This document shows positions 36,456-45,186 of a stretch of 64,000 bases of DNA, piece by piece (the first letter of the stretch is position 1; each line of letters begins with the position of its first letter). The translations under genes were made by a program, and so were the position numbers. The DNA lies in contig NZ_CANSMR010000004.1 in NCBI RefSeq assembly GCF_947648125.1, positions 248,001-312,000 on the forward strand, given 5' to 3'. This DNA is from an uncultured Bradyrhizobium sp. (lineage in GTDB: Bacteria > Pseudomonadota > Alphaproteobacteria > Rhizobiales > Xanthobacteraceae). The notes below the pieces were generated by a model. It made no database searches. It saw only the letters and a program-made list of their open reading frames with translations, and was not told where the DNA came from.

Positions 36456-36655
36456 ATTGCCGCTGGCGATGGACCACCGCGATGCGCAGAAGCGACCGCT
36501 TGGGGGGCCTCCGGATCAGACGGCGACCATCTTCAGCCCCGGATCCGGGCCCTCTCTGAACTCTACGCCCGCCAGCGAGTATCCCGAGATGCAGCCGGTG
36601 ATCGGCAGACTCCATCGGAAGGCGTGTGAGAAGATCGATATCCAGGATGTTCAGC

Positions 36656-37456
36656 CTAGCAACCGGAAGGCGGTGATGCGCCTGCGGTGGCCGAAGGCCC
36701 GCCAGGGCTGGAAGAAATCATGGATGCCGAATTGGCGAGGTCCATCGAAACGGCCTCGGTGCAGGCAGTTGTGTTCGGCGTAGGCATAACGCTTGGCGGA
36801 GGACTTATGCTGGTATTGGTCGTGTCGGGATCGGCCATCGGCGATTGGATGGTGCCGGGCGGCGACGCTGGCGGAATATCGGGAGTGGAGACAGGCAACG
36901 CTGCGGCATTGACCTCCGTGTTGCCCGGTGCGGCCGTGCAGGAGCTGCCCGGCGTAAAACTGCCGAGGGCCGACGGCGGTGCGATCGTGCCGGTCGTGCT
37001 GCCCGTGATCGGACCCACGATCGTCACGGGCATGGCCGTCGGCAAGGTCGGCGACAGGCTTGTACCGGTCATGGGTCGGATCGATCCCAGCGTGCTGGTG
37101 ACGGTGGCCATCGTGCTCATCGCCGTCGGGCTGATGGAAGTGTTGGTGTTTGTGGAGGTAACGCTCGCGACGGAAGGCGAAAGCTCCACCTCGGTAGGCG
37201 AGCAACTCACGCTGGTTCCGGGAAGCGTTGGATCCTGCGCCAACGGAGGCGCGGCCAAGGTGGTTGCCGGCGCTCCGGGAACGGTCGCCGCGGAAAAAAA
37301 ACTCGAAAATGGACTCGGTCCCGCCAGGGACGACGACACGATCGCGCCAGGCGTCGTCGGAATTCCCATGGCAGTCGTGCCCATGGTCGAGACCTGCGCG
37401 AAACAGCTGTTGCCGCTCAGCATGAGTGCGGCCGTTGCGCAGAGGAGTGCACGCAT
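36656..37456 (-). CDS. Ser/Thr/Pro-rich exported protein ending in Cys
   Basis: 266 residues. Signal peptide MRALLCATAALMLSGNSCFA with cleavage before Q; GGAG lies six bases before the ATG at 37456. The mature part is low-complexity Ser/Thr/Pro/Ala with four cysteines (SVSCSP, GSSCTA, TTACTE and the terminal PPSGC). This build mirrors the protein at 3098-3859, also beside an RND cluster, though the two cannot be aligned over their repeats with confidence. It ends tail-to-tail with the RND adaptor. Function unknown. Confidence 0.7.
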   Translation of the reverse strand: MRALLCATAALMLSGNSCFAQVSTMGTTAMGIPTTPGAIVSSSLAGPSPFSSFFSAATVPGAPATTLAAPPLAQDPTLPGTSVSCSPTEVELSPSVASVTSTNTNTSISPTAMSTMATVTSTLGSIRPMTGTSLSPTLPTAMPVTIVGPITGSTTGTIAPPSALGSFTPGSSCTAAPGNTEVNAAALPVSTPDIPPASPPGTIQSPMADPDTTNTSISPPPSVMPTPNTTACTEAVSMDLANSASMISSSPGGPSATAGASPPSGC

Positions 37457-37676
37457 TGGAGGCTCCGACGTTCGTTGGCAGTTGCAACGGGACGTAAGCA
37501 ATGAGATCGGCAGCCTCAATTCACTTTCGGCTGACGATCGCCATCGCGGGTACTGGTCAAGCGTTCCGATCCGTCACGCGAGCCGACCAGTCATTCGTGA
37601 CCAAAGTTTCGAGCGGTAGGCGGAGTGCGCTACGGGCCGCAGCAGCACTCCGTAGGCCCGTCCTCGGGACGTCCGT

Positions 37677-37919
37677 TTAGCGATGCCGCATCCCGAGATG
37701 GACGTTTTTGCCGATGAACACAGGTGCAGCGCCACCGGGGTATTCGAGGCCCATGCGGCCGGCCGGCGTCAAGGCGCCGCCATTGAGCGCATCCCGGTTG
37801 GGATACTCCGCCGAGAAAGCGGCGGGCTCCTGGTCCGCAAACGACCATGCCGCAAATGCGGATGGACTTGTCGCCGCCAGAATCAGCGCCGCTCCGATCA
37901 AGGTCCTGAAGATAGTCAT
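37677..37919 (-). CDS. Small exported protein, function unknown
   Basis: 80 residues with signal peptide MTIFRTLIGAALILAATSPS (cleavage near AFA-A) and a mature segment containing LNGGALTPAGRMGLEYPGG and a basic C-terminus (HLGMRHR). AACGGAGAACCAAT supports the ATG at 37919. Of the same general class as the other tiny exported proteins in the window. No family recognised. Confidence 0.65.
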   Translation of the reverse strand: MTIFRTLIGAALILAATSPSAFAAWSFADQEPAAFSAEYPNRDALNGGALTPAGRMGLEYPGGAAPVFIGKNVHLGMRHR

Positions 37920-38171
37920 ATTGGTTCTCCGTTATCTTGTGCGTGCGGAAAGTCCGCGACTTGCGATCATCGCTGCTCTCTTGATTGCGTCTCCTGGTGT
38001 TCTGTCCACAAGTGGGTGCTTCTAAGCCTTGACGAGGATCACGCCTGCGAGAACGGTCATCGCCAGACTCTGTATTCTTTGTCATCATCGCTCTCGCGAT
38101 CGTGCGTGGCTCGCGCGCATGTGGTGCCCACATTCGAGTTCAGATCACCCACAGCATCTGGAGCACCGATC

Positions 38172-38468
38172 ATGAAGCTGTTATCTCTTCTTTGCTTCGC
38201 CCTCTGCCTCATTCTTTCCGGCACCCAGGCGTTCGCCCGCGGCGGCATGGGGTCGCATATGTCGATGGGGAGCGCGCTCGGCATGGGTGGTGCGCTCGGC
38301 ACCAGCGCCGCGACGCCAGGAACGAACTCATTGGGCACGGCTCTCCCTTCGTCCGGTACAGTCGGTCATGCCATGAAGGGACCGCCGCTCGGTACCAACC
38401 CTGCCATCGACCAGGAGGATGCGCAGCTTCAGAAGATGATCGAGAGTTCGATCTGTCGCGGATGTTGA
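38172..38468 (+). CDS. Small Gly/Met-rich exported protein ending CxxC
   Basis: 98 residues. Signal peptide MKLLSLLCFALCLILSGTQA, then a Gly/Met/Ser-rich part (GGMGSHMSMGSALGMGGALG), then GTALPSSGTVGHAMKGPP, and a charged C-terminus with DAQLQKMIESSICRGC, giving a terminal Cys-x2-Cys. CTGGAGCACCGATC precedes the ATG. Upstream open frame to 37683 is not protein-like. It lies four bases ahead of the lrgA-like gene, so it may be co-transcribed with it. Its Cys end recalls the two Ser/Thr-rich proteins. Confidence 0.65.
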   Translation: MKLLSLLCFALCLILSGTQAFARGGMGSHMSMGSALGMGGALGTSAATPGTNSLGTALPSSGTVGHAMKGPPLGTNPAIDQEDAQLQKMIESSICRGC

Positions 38469-38472
38469 GCCT

Positions 38473-38892
38473 GTGACAATACCCGCCTTTCTGATCCTGC
38501 TGGCGTGCCAACTCGCCGGCGACCTGCTGCGGCACACGCTTGCGCTTCCAATACCGGGACCCGTGATCGGGATGTCAATCCTGACCGTGGTCCTGGTATT
38601 CAGGGCGGAAAGGACGACCAGCAAGTCGTCAACGGTCATCGGCCTCGAACGCACGGCTGAAACGTTGATCCGTAACATGGGACTTCTATTTGTGCCGGCG
38701 GGGGTGGGCATCATCACGGAGATGGGAGCGTTACGGCTGCAGTGGTTGCCGATGGCCGCCGGTTTGATTGGATCGACACTGTTGAGCCTTCTGGCTACCG
38801 GACTGGTCATGCACTGGAGCATCCACAGGCGTGCGGCGGGCCGTTCGGCGGTCGTCCCGCAGGCCACGGAGAGGACGCGAGCGAAAGCGTAG
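38473..38892 (+). CDS. CidA/LrgA-family holin-like membrane protein
   Basis: 139 residues, GTG start, four predicted transmembrane helices. Typical motifs are FLILLACQLAGDLLR, the PIPGPVIGM segment of the family and NMGLLFVPAGVGII. CidA/LrgA proteins are proposed holin-like membrane proteins that modulate murein hydrolase activity or metabolite (pyruvate) transport together with CidB/LrgB. The partner gene follows five bases downstream, so they form an operon. The C-terminal 20 residues are basic and unusual in length, probably cytoplasmic. Confidence 0.9.
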   Translation: MTIPAFLILLACQLAGDLLRHTLALPIPGPVIGMSILTVVLVFRAERTTSKSSTVIGLERTAETLIRNMGLLFVPAGVGIITEMGALRLQWLPMAAGLIGSTLLSLLATGLVMHWSIHRRAAGRSAVVPQATERTRAKA

Positions 38893-38897
38893 TTACC

Positions 38898-39614
38898 GTG
38901 ATCGTAATTCAACATCTCTGGACCACGCTGAGCGCGATGCAGGTGTCCTGGCTCATCGTGACATTGGGTGCCTACATACTCGGCGACGCGCTGCAACGCG
39001 CGTGTGGCGGCTCAGCGCTCGCGAATCCGGTGCTCGCGGCTATCATTCTCGTGGCTTCAATCGTCGTAGTGAGCGGGACGGATTACAAGGTCTTCGCTAC
39101 GCAGACCCAGTTCGTCAGCTTTCTGCTCGGGCCTGCGACCGTCGCGTTGGCCGTACCGCTCGCGCGAAGTGTCTGGCTGGTCTGGGAAAACTTGCTCGGC
39201 GTCGGGTTGGCGGTGCTCGCCGGCTCGATCAGCTCGATCGGCTCCGGCATCGGTCTGGTGTGGCTGTTCGGAGGCTCACGCACGATTGCCCTTGCCATGG
39301 CGCCGAAGGCGGCCACCACGCCAATCGCGGTCGCGGTCTCCAGCCAGGTCGGCGGTGTTCCGGCTCTGACGGCCGCGCTCGCGATCCTTGGCGGCATTCT
39401 GGCGGCGGCTCTCGGTCGGAAATTGCTGACCATGCTGAAGATCGACGATTGGCGCGCCCATGGGCTGGCTGCCGGAATTGCCGGGAGCGGCATTGCGGCG
39501 GCACAGGTGGCTGGGCGCAATGAGCTGGGCGCCGCATTCGCGGCACTGGGGATCGGGCTCAATGGTCTCATCATTGGGCTGATTGCACCTGCGTTCGTCC
39601 AGCTCTGGAAGTGA
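38898..39614 (+). CDS. CidB/LrgB-family membrane protein
   Basis: 238 residues with about seven transmembrane helices; partner of the preceding LrgA-like protein. Family motifs: NPVLAAIILV, FLLGPATVALAVPLAR, SIGSGIGLVWLFG, MAPKAATTPIAVAVSSQVGG and GIAGSGIAAAQVAGRNELGAAFAAL. A GTG at 38898 gives the usual N-terminal length; ATG at 38937 (MQVSWL) is the alternative. The genes are separated by five bases. Confidence 0.9.
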   Translation: MIVIQHLWTTLSAMQVSWLIVTLGAYILGDALQRACGGSALANPVLAAIILVASIVVVSGTDYKVFATQTQFVSFLLGPATVALAVPLARSVWLVWENLLGVGLAVLAGSISSIGSGIGLVWLFGGSRTIALAMAPKAATTPIAVAVSSQVGGVPALTAALAILGGILAAALGRKLLTMLKIDDWRAHGLAAGIAGSGIAAAQVAGRNELGAAFAALGIGLNGLIIGLIAPAFVQLWK

Positions 39615-39727
39615 TCGGGACCCCAGAGGAAACATGCCTCCAACGTGAACCGCCGAGCGGCCCGTGCGGGTTGGGAGTGCGTTCCTCGTGCACTACTTGA
39701 TGGGAGGGCAGGGGATGGAGCAGATCG

Positions 39728-39958
39728 ATGCGATTTCTCTTCTCTTTAGCAGCCTTTCTGATCGCGATGTCGGGCTGTGTGAGTGCCGGGACGCTGCATG
39801 GCCGGTACAACCAGCACCGGTTGACCGCGCGGCACAGGCAAGTGATGTGGCCAGGCCAATCCACACGTGCGCGACCCGGATTCGCCGTTCCCGGATGGAG
39901 CGATGAAGACACCGACCGCTGGCTGGACAACGCCAGCTCGTCCTGGTCCCAGGCCTAG
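39728..39958 (+). CDS. Small lipoprotein, function unknown
   Basis: 76 residues. MRFLFSLAAFLIAMSGC is a lipoprotein signal with lipobox AMSGC (Cys17). The mature part is basic with Arg/His/Trp residues and ends WLDNASSSWSQA. GGAG lies seven bases before the ATG. It stands between lrgB and the sulfite oxidase genes; no family recognised. Confidence 0.6.
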   Translation: MRFLFSLAAFLIAMSGCVSAGTLHGRYNQHRLTARHRQVMWPGQSTRARPGFAVPGWSDEDTDRWLDNASSSWSQA

Positions 39959-40013
39959 CGGCGCGACGTTCTTACGCGTTCCGAAGCGTACGACCGGGGC
40001 CCGGTCGGCGACG

Positions 40014-40349
40014 CTAGGTCTTGCCCTTGGTCTTGACGAGATAGTCGACGATTGCTGGCACATCGCTTTCATCGATGGGAGCTCTGTAGGTCTTGATCAT
40101 CTTGCCGACTTCCGACTCCCAGGCCGCCTTTGGCAAAGCAGGCTGGTTCAGCACCATATCTGCCGAGTGGCAGGCCAGGCAGTTGTTGTTGATCGCATCC
40201 GCGTCCGAGCCGCCGGGAAACAGTTGGTCGCCCGAGGGAAGTTCAACGGTCGTTGATGTGATCGCTGGAGCTTGCTGAACCCACGCGGGGGTGGACGTCA
40301 GCAGGGCAGCAGACAATACGCCCATCATGATGGTTGCGTGTCGCATCAT
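40014..40349 (-). CDS. sorB: Sulfite dehydrogenase c-type cytochrome subunit SorB
   Basis: 111-residue periplasmic monohaem cytochrome c. Signal peptide about 1-25 (STPAWVQ), haem motif CLACH (Cys57, Cys60, His61) and probable axial Met in VGKMIKTYRAP. It accepts electrons from the molybdenum subunit encoded 10 bases upstream. The start at 40349 (MMRHATI) follows GAGGAGAGC; the longer frame to 40580 lies within sorA. Gene order and size match SorAB of sulfite-oxidising bacteria. Confidence 0.9.
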   Translation of the reverse strand: MMRHATIMMGVLSAALLTSTPAWVQQAPAITSTTVELPSGDQLFPGGSDADAINNNCLACHSADMVLNQPALPKAAWESEVGKMIKTYRAPIDESDVPAIVDYLVKTKGKT

Positions 40350-40359
40350 GCTCTCCTCG

Positions 40360-41601
40360 CTAGGTCGTCGTGATGTGGAGTGGTTCGATGACGTTGCGCA
40401 TGAAGCCGCTGTTGTTCCAGTTGGGCTCTGCCGGCTGGACATCGCCAGCGAGATTCGTGCAGCGCGCCATGAAGGAATGACCGCCCTTGGCCAGCGGCGG
40501 GAGATTGGTCTGCCAGCGCCGGAAGCTGTACTTCCCGTGGTCCTCGCCCAGCGTCGCGAGTTGCCATGTCCTGCCGTCATCGACGGAGTACTCTACCTTC
40601 GCGACGCCTGTGTCACCGCCGAAAGCAATTCCACGGATATCTGCGTTTGCTCCCGACGGCAGTGACGCGCCATCCGCGATGTTGGTGACGAACGACCGCG
40701 GCGTCATGCGGCTGATCGGGACCATCTTCACGCCGGTCTGGCCGGGTGTGATGTTGGCGTGCAAGGTATCCGGGATGGTATACGCGGTGGCCATCCAGTA
40801 ATTGTCGTCCGGGCGATCAAGCACCTCGATATCGCTCAGCATCTTGACCCAGTACGTCGAGTACCATCCCGGTACGATCAGACGCAGCGGAAAGCCGTTG
40901 AGCAGAGGCAGCTGCTCGCCGTTCATGGCGAAAGCAATCATGACCTCGCCGTCACGGGCGTGGTCGATATCCAGCGACTTCTTGAAGTCTGGCGCCTCGG
41001 GGACCACAGGCTCATCCAGTCCCTTGAAGCGGACCTGGATTCCGCCCGATTTGACGCCCGCGCGATCCAGCACGTCCTTGAGCCGCACGCCGGTCCATCG
41101 TGCATTGCCCATCGCTCCATGCGCCCACTGCGCGCCGGGAACACGGGGCGAGAAGAATCCTCGCGAATTACCCGAACATTGATTGACGGCAGCAAGCTCC
41201 ACGCGTGGCATCTTGAGCAGGTCGTCGGTGGACAGCGAGAGCATCTGATTGACGTGCCCGCGTACGGTGAGCCTGAAGCTACCTGCATCGACCGACGTGG
41301 GAATCACGGCCCAGTGCCAACGCACATAGAACCGGTCGTTTGGAGTGAACACGCCACGATCGAACACCTCCATCGGCGTCTCCAGCAGCGGCGGCCGCGT
41401 GCGCTGCAGGATCATGTCGCCTTTCTGCGGGAATTCGTGCGTCAAAGGCCGTTCCCGCGGCTCTCCGGCGATCGGCAGCCGGATCGATCCATCAGCCCAG
41501 GCCGTCGAGCTTGCCAGCGTGAGGCCTGCAATTCCCATGGTGCGGAGCAGGGTGCGGCGGGATAGAGCCTGGGTACGTGCATCATGTTGATGATGTGCCA
41601 T
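40360..41601 (-). CDS. sorA: Sulfite dehydrogenase molybdenum subunit SorA
   Basis: 413 residues, sulfite oxidase family, oxidising sulfite to sulfate in the periplasm. A Tat signal (SRRTLLRTMGIAGLTLA, arginines 15-16) precedes the molybdopterin domain with the Mo-ligand Cys142 (NQCSGNSRGFF), and then GFPLRLIVPGWYSTYWVKML and the C-terminal dimerisation domain (VEYSVDDGRTW, FMARCTNLAG). It is followed by sorB. AAAAGGAGC precedes the ATG. Nearby yeiH-type exporter and LysR genes point to a sulfite-detoxification locus, possibly linked to organosulfonate use. Confidence 0.93.
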   Translation of the reverse strand: MAHHQHDARTQALSRRTLLRTMGIAGLTLASSTAWADGSIRLPIAGEPRERPLTHEFPQKGDMILQRTRPPLLETPMEVFDRGVFTPNDRFYVRWHWAVIPTSVDAGSFRLTVRGHVNQMLSLSTDDLLKMPRVELAAVNQCSGNSRGFFSPRVPGAQWAHGAMGNARWTGVRLKDVLDRAGVKSGGIQVRFKGLDEPVVPEAPDFKKSLDIDHARDGEVMIAFAMNGEQLPLLNGFPLRLIVPGWYSTYWVKMLSDIEVLDRPDDNYWMATAYTIPDTLHANITPGQTGVKMVPISRMTPRSFVTNIADGASLPSGANADIRGIAFGGDTGVAKVEYSVDDGRTWQLATLGEDHGKYSFRRWQTNLPPLAKGGHSFMARCTNLAGDVQPAEPNWNNSGFMRNVIEPLHITTT

Positions 41602-41646
41602 CGATAGCTCCTTTTCGGGCTGGTTTGACCTAAGTGGCCGTGCCGC

Positions 41647-41880
41647 TTATCCGAGGAACAGGTCCGCGAAGGGGTCGTCGGCGTGGCTGCGTGGCTGTTC
41701 AGCACGTGCATTCGGAATACGCATGTTCACACCGCGAAAGAGTTGTTCGGAGCGCACGGTGTTCCGGAAGTCCGTGACATGGGTAGCCTTGGCGGCAGCC
41801 ATGGCGGCCGGTGCAGAGAACGTGCAGGCGGCGATGGCCAGCGAAGCAGCGGCGATAAGAGCATGAAGCGATCGAAGCAT
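41647..41880 (-). CDS. Small exported protein with C-terminal DPFADxFLG motif
   Basis: 77 residues. Signal MLRSLHALIAAASLAIAACT; either a lipobox (AIAAC, Cys19) or a later Sec cleavage after AMA (residue 28) is possible. The mature part reads HVTDFRNTVRSEQLFRGVNM and the protein ends DDPFADLFLG, matching the end of the protein at 11259-11489. AAAGGAGACC precedes the ATG. It is the gene upstream of sorAB on the same strand, 45 bases from the sorA start, so perhaps in that operon. No family recognised. Confidence 0.65.
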   Translation of the reverse strand: MLRSLHALIAAASLAIAACTFSAPAAMAAAKATHVTDFRNTVRSEQLFRGVNMRIPNARAEQPRSHADDPFADLFLG

Positions 41881-42076
41881 TGGAGGTCTCCTTTGGTTGG
41901 GCTCCGGCAAGCTGCGATTTTCAGTGTGCTTGCCATGTCCCGAAGCGTAGAACCCGGCGCCGTCGCGGTCTAACGCGATTATCAGCTCATTCTGATCGCC
42001 TGCGGCGATTGAACCGTCCGAGCCCCGTGTGCGCCAATCGGTCGCCGGATCGCCGGCGACACGAGGCTCGGCATGT

Positions 42077-42967
42077 CTAGCGGGTGGCGCCAGTCGTGAT
42101 GCTGGACATCAGCGCAGCTTCGGCCTTGCTGACATGGCGCTCCTTGTGACGGAGCGCGTAGAACGAACGCTTTGCCAACTCGCTGTCCAATTGGACCAAT
42201 CGCTTTGCCGCGACGGCCTTTTCGACGACCAGATCGGAAATGGCCGCGGCGCAGCGGCCCGCTTCAACTGCTGTTCGAATCGCCTCGTTCGACGCCAGTT
42301 CGAGCTGGACCGTCAGATCGGAAAGGCGTATCCCGCGTTTCTTCAACGCCCGCTCAAACATGGCGCGGGTTCCGGAGCCGGATTCGCGAAGGATCCACGG
42401 CGTCTTGCTCATCCAGTCGGGCGGCAGCTTGCGCAGGTCAGCCAGCGGGTGCTGTACCCCCACCACAGCGACCAGCGAATCCCCATCCATGCGGCGCGCA
42501 GACAAGGCCGGGTCGTCGACGTCGCCCTCGACGAAGCCGACATCGGCCATGCCTTCGCGAACATCAGCTGCGACCTGCTCGGTATTGGAGATCCTCACGT
42601 CGATCTTGATACCGGGATGGATCGCCTGAAATGCGAGCAGCCTTGCGGGCAGCCAATAGCTACCGACCGTCTGACTAGCGCCGACTGTCAGCTGTCCGGT
42701 CTTGAGCCCGGCAAAATCCCTCAGAACCTGCTCGGCGTCATGGGCGCGCGCAAGGACCGCTCGCGCTTCGGACAGGAATGTGCGGCCCTCTTGCGTGAGA
42801 ACGATGCCCCGGCCGACCCGATCGAACAGTTTGACGCCATAACGCGCTTCGAGCGCGGCGATTGCCGCGCTCGTGGCCGATTGGGTGAGGTTCAGTTCGT
42901 GGGCGGCTTTCGTCACGTGCTGCTTGTCGGCGACTGCGGCGAAGACCCGGAGCTGTTCGAGCGTCAT
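42077..42967 (-). CDS. LysR-family regulator (CbbR/YeiE-like)
   Basis: 296 residues from MTLEQLRVFAAVADKQHVTK; helix-turn-helix in AAHELNLTQSATSAAIAALE and a substrate-binding domain containing VGASQTVGSYWLP. The family pairs with yeiH-type sulfite/sulfate exporters (YeiE-YeiH) and with CbbR. The gene follows the yeiH-type gene on the same strand; an upstream ATG at 42979 overlaps the yeiH stop (ATGA) and would couple the two. Regulation of the exporter and perhaps sorAB is a reasonable inference. Confidence 0.9.
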   Translation of the reverse strand: MTLEQLRVFAAVADKQHVTKAAHELNLTQSATSAAIAALEARYGVKLFDRVGRGIVLTQEGRTFLSEARAVLARAHDAEQVLRDFAGLKTGQLTVGASQTVGSYWLPARLLAFQAIHPGIKIDVRISNTEQVAADVREGMADVGFVEGDVDDPALSARRMDGDSLVAVVGVQHPLADLRKLPPDWMSKTPWILRESGSGTRAMFERALKKRGIRLSDLTVQLELASNEAIRTAVEAGRCAAAISDLVVEKAVAAKRLVQLDSELAKRSFYALRHKERHVSKAEAALMSSITTGATR

Positions 42968-42975
42968 TGAGCAGA

Positions 42976-44033
42976 TCATCCCATGAGCTTGATGGCCACA
43001 AGGCTGAAGCTGGCGATGAAGAGGAAGGCCAGCGCCCCCAATATAGCCGGACGCAGGCCGGCCGCGTAGAGTTTCGACACGTCGGTCTCGAGACCCATGG
43101 CGGCGAGCGCGATGGTCAGGAGAAATGTCGCCAGAGAGACTATCGCGCTCTTGGCACCACCCGGGATAATGATGACGCTGTTGAGGGCGACCACCGCGAC
43201 GAAGCCGAGCGCGAACCAGGGGAGCGGCGGCCTAGCGGTCTGTTCACGCGTGCGCTGCACCGTAAGCCGGGTTGCGAGGCTCAGGGTCAGCACGACGGGG
43301 GCGAGAAGCAGGACGCGGGCCAGCTTGGAACCGTTCCGATTTCGCCGGCACGCTGGCTGTTCTGGAAGGAGGCGGCAGCCACCTGCGCAATCTCATGGAT
43401 CGATGCGCCGCTCCAGAGGCCGTAGGCGTGGCCGTTGAGATGCAGTAGCCGGGGCAGCAACGGATAGACGAACATGGCGATCGAGCCGAAGATCGTCACG
43501 CAGGCGATCGCGTAGGCGACATCCTCGTCGGACGCTTCGGTGACGCTGTTGGTTGCGACCACCGCCGAGGCTCCGCAGATCGAGGTGCCCGCGGCGATCA
43601 GTTCGGTCAGCTTTCGCTCGACGCCAAGGACGCGGCCGGCCGCGAGCGTGAAGACAAACGTGGCAACGAGTGTGCTGGCGACAATGAAGAGGCCCTTCGC
43701 TCCAACGGCTGTAAGTTGAGTCAGCGTGATCTGGAATCCCAGGAGTACGATCGCGAACCGAAGCAGACGGCGCATGCTGAATGCGATTCCCGGGCGGACG
43801 GAAGATGGTGTGCCGACCAGATTGCGTGCCGCAATTCCGATCGCGATGGCAAGGATCATGGGGCTGAATGTGGCGATCTGCGGAATGCTGCGCATCAGGT
43901 TAGCGACGAGAGCGATGGTCGTGGCAAAGCCGAGGCCGGGGACGATTGCGATGGCGGGCCTGAGCTGCGGCAGGAAGGTCTCGCGCAGTGAAAGTCTGGC
44001 TGCGAAGTTGCTGGGGTCGGTGATCATGGTCAT
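42976..44033 (-). pseudogene. YeiH-family putative sulfate/sulfite exporter, frameshifted
   Basis: About 350 residues of a UPF0324/YeiH membrane protein in two frames. The N-terminal 230 residues (44033 to about 43330) read normally through the glycine/Asn motif [14 protein letters not shown] and [18 protein letters not shown] to EIGTV, then run off frame to a stop. The C-terminal part ([11 protein letters not shown] to the end at 42976) is intact in another frame. One extra base near 43329-43331 would restore [20 protein letters not shown], the family sequence. Either a recent one-base deletion or a sequencing error; the rest of the gene is undegraded. AGGAG precedes the ATG at 44033. Confidence 0.85.
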
Positions 44034-44395
44034 TGGCGTATCTCCTGGGTTACGCCAATTGTGGTTCGAAAACGATAGATCGATCCAACAGATTTATTTT
44101 GACGTTGCAATCGACAAAATCGATTATTTCAGTCCACCGGATCGGCCCGCCCTTAGCGGGGGACACTTGGCGCTGCCTGGCTGGGTCCCGACACCTCGTA
44201 TGACATGACATCCCGGCCGCGCGCGAATTGTGGTCTTCGATCAGACGCTGGCTCAAGCCGTGCAATTGTGCGGGCGAATGCACTTGCGTCTGTCGGCAGC
44301 TCTGCGCGAGCCGCGCATTCCTAACGAGAGTTTTAGTTGTGACGGAGCGGTAGTCGCCCGACTTTCAAAGTGCTCAATTAGCAAAGGAGACAACC
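44034..44395. other. Upstream region of yeiH and of a short plus-strand frame
   Basis: 362 bases with no supported gene. Contains the inverted repeat at 44109-44125 and presumably the yeiH promoter. A 126-codon open frame starting at 44230 is not protein-like. Confidence 0.4.
44109..44125. promoter_or_regulatory. Inverted repeat upstream of yeiH, possible LysR operator
   Basis: AATCGA-CAAAA-TCGATT is a perfect 6-bp inverted repeat 76 bases upstream of the yeiH start, in an AT-rich patch of otherwise GC-rich DNA. LysR regulators bind such interrupted palindromes; the regulator gene lies downstream of yeiH on the same strand. No direct evidence. Confidence 0.3.
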
Positions 44396-44497
44396 ATGAC
44401 GACTACGGCATCGATATCTGCGCTCTCGACGGATCCCTACGATTGGATCAGTTGCTCTCATTGGGGAATGTTTCCGGTACCGCGAAAGACGCGCTGA
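44396..44497 (+). CDS. Candidate 33-residue small protein
   Basis: A short frame starting MTTTASISALSTDPYDW and ending with a basic FPVPRKTR, preceded by GCAAAGGAGACAACC, one of the best ribosome sites in this region. The peptide has one cysteine and two tryptophans and no membrane segment. The strong ribosome site is the only support; it could be a leader peptide or a small protein. No similarity recognised. Confidence 0.35.
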   Translation: MTTTASISALSTDPYDWISCSHWGMFPVPRKTR

Positions 44498-44617
44498 ATC
44501 TGCGGTCCGCCCTTGCCCCATCCGGTAAGCGCGGAATGCAGGTCCTACTCGGCTCGAGAAAGGCTTCCGGCGCTTGGCGCATGCGCCGCCAAAAATCGTG
44601 GAAAAAATGAGTACAGG

Positions 44618-45067
44618 ATGCGGCAATCCGCAACGTCCATACCGGCCTTCGCTGCCATTTTCGGCTGGACGTGGCCGGCTCACGCGGTCCCGGTCCAGCC
44701 GTCTGACCCGCCAATGAGTGCCGAACGGATTGCTCGTCTTCCGCCCGAGATCAGAAAGGCCATTCTGGTCAGGTGTGGTGTGAATGCCGAGGCCGGCCAC
44801 TACTTTGCGACATATGATGACAACTCGAATGTCATTCGGCTGCATTATTCGCTCCTTCAATGTCCGAATGCACCGGAACCTTGCGAAGGCGCTCGCTGCC
44901 TACAAACGTTTGTTCGCCATGGTCACGGATATTTTCTGCCGAAATCCGACATCCATCCGATGCGAGATCCGCATCCGCGGCAGAATCGGTCGGTACGAAT
45001 TAGCTTGATGACCGCTGAGACGTTGACGGATTTGACGCACCGCAAGAACAGCCGACGTGATCGCTGA
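44618..45067 (+). CDS. Exported protein of unknown function
   Basis: 149 residues from [20 protein letters not shown], a plausible signal peptide with cleavage near AHA-V. The mature part has [19 protein letters not shown], a Tyr/His-rich segment ([20 protein letters not shown]) and four cysteines (VRCG, LQCP, EPCE, ARCL). The start is weakly supported: AGG lies directly before the ATG, and 44513 is an in-frame alternative. I recognise no family. Confidence 0.45.
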   Translation: MRQSATSIPAFAAIFGWTWPAHAVPVQPSDPPMSAERIARLPPEIRKAILVRCGVNAEAGHYFATYDDNSNVIRLHYSLLQCPNAPEPCEGARCLQTFVRHGHGYFLPKSDIHPMRDPHPRQNRSVRISLMTAETLTDLTHRKNSRRDR

Positions 45068-45186
45068 CCGATCGCTGTCTCATTCATAGTAGCAGCCTAT
45101 ATAAAGTCATCTTCGATTGTATTTCAGCAGAGACCTGCGCGACTGTAATTCCCCTTCAGCAGACAGCGATTATGCTGAAGGATGAA

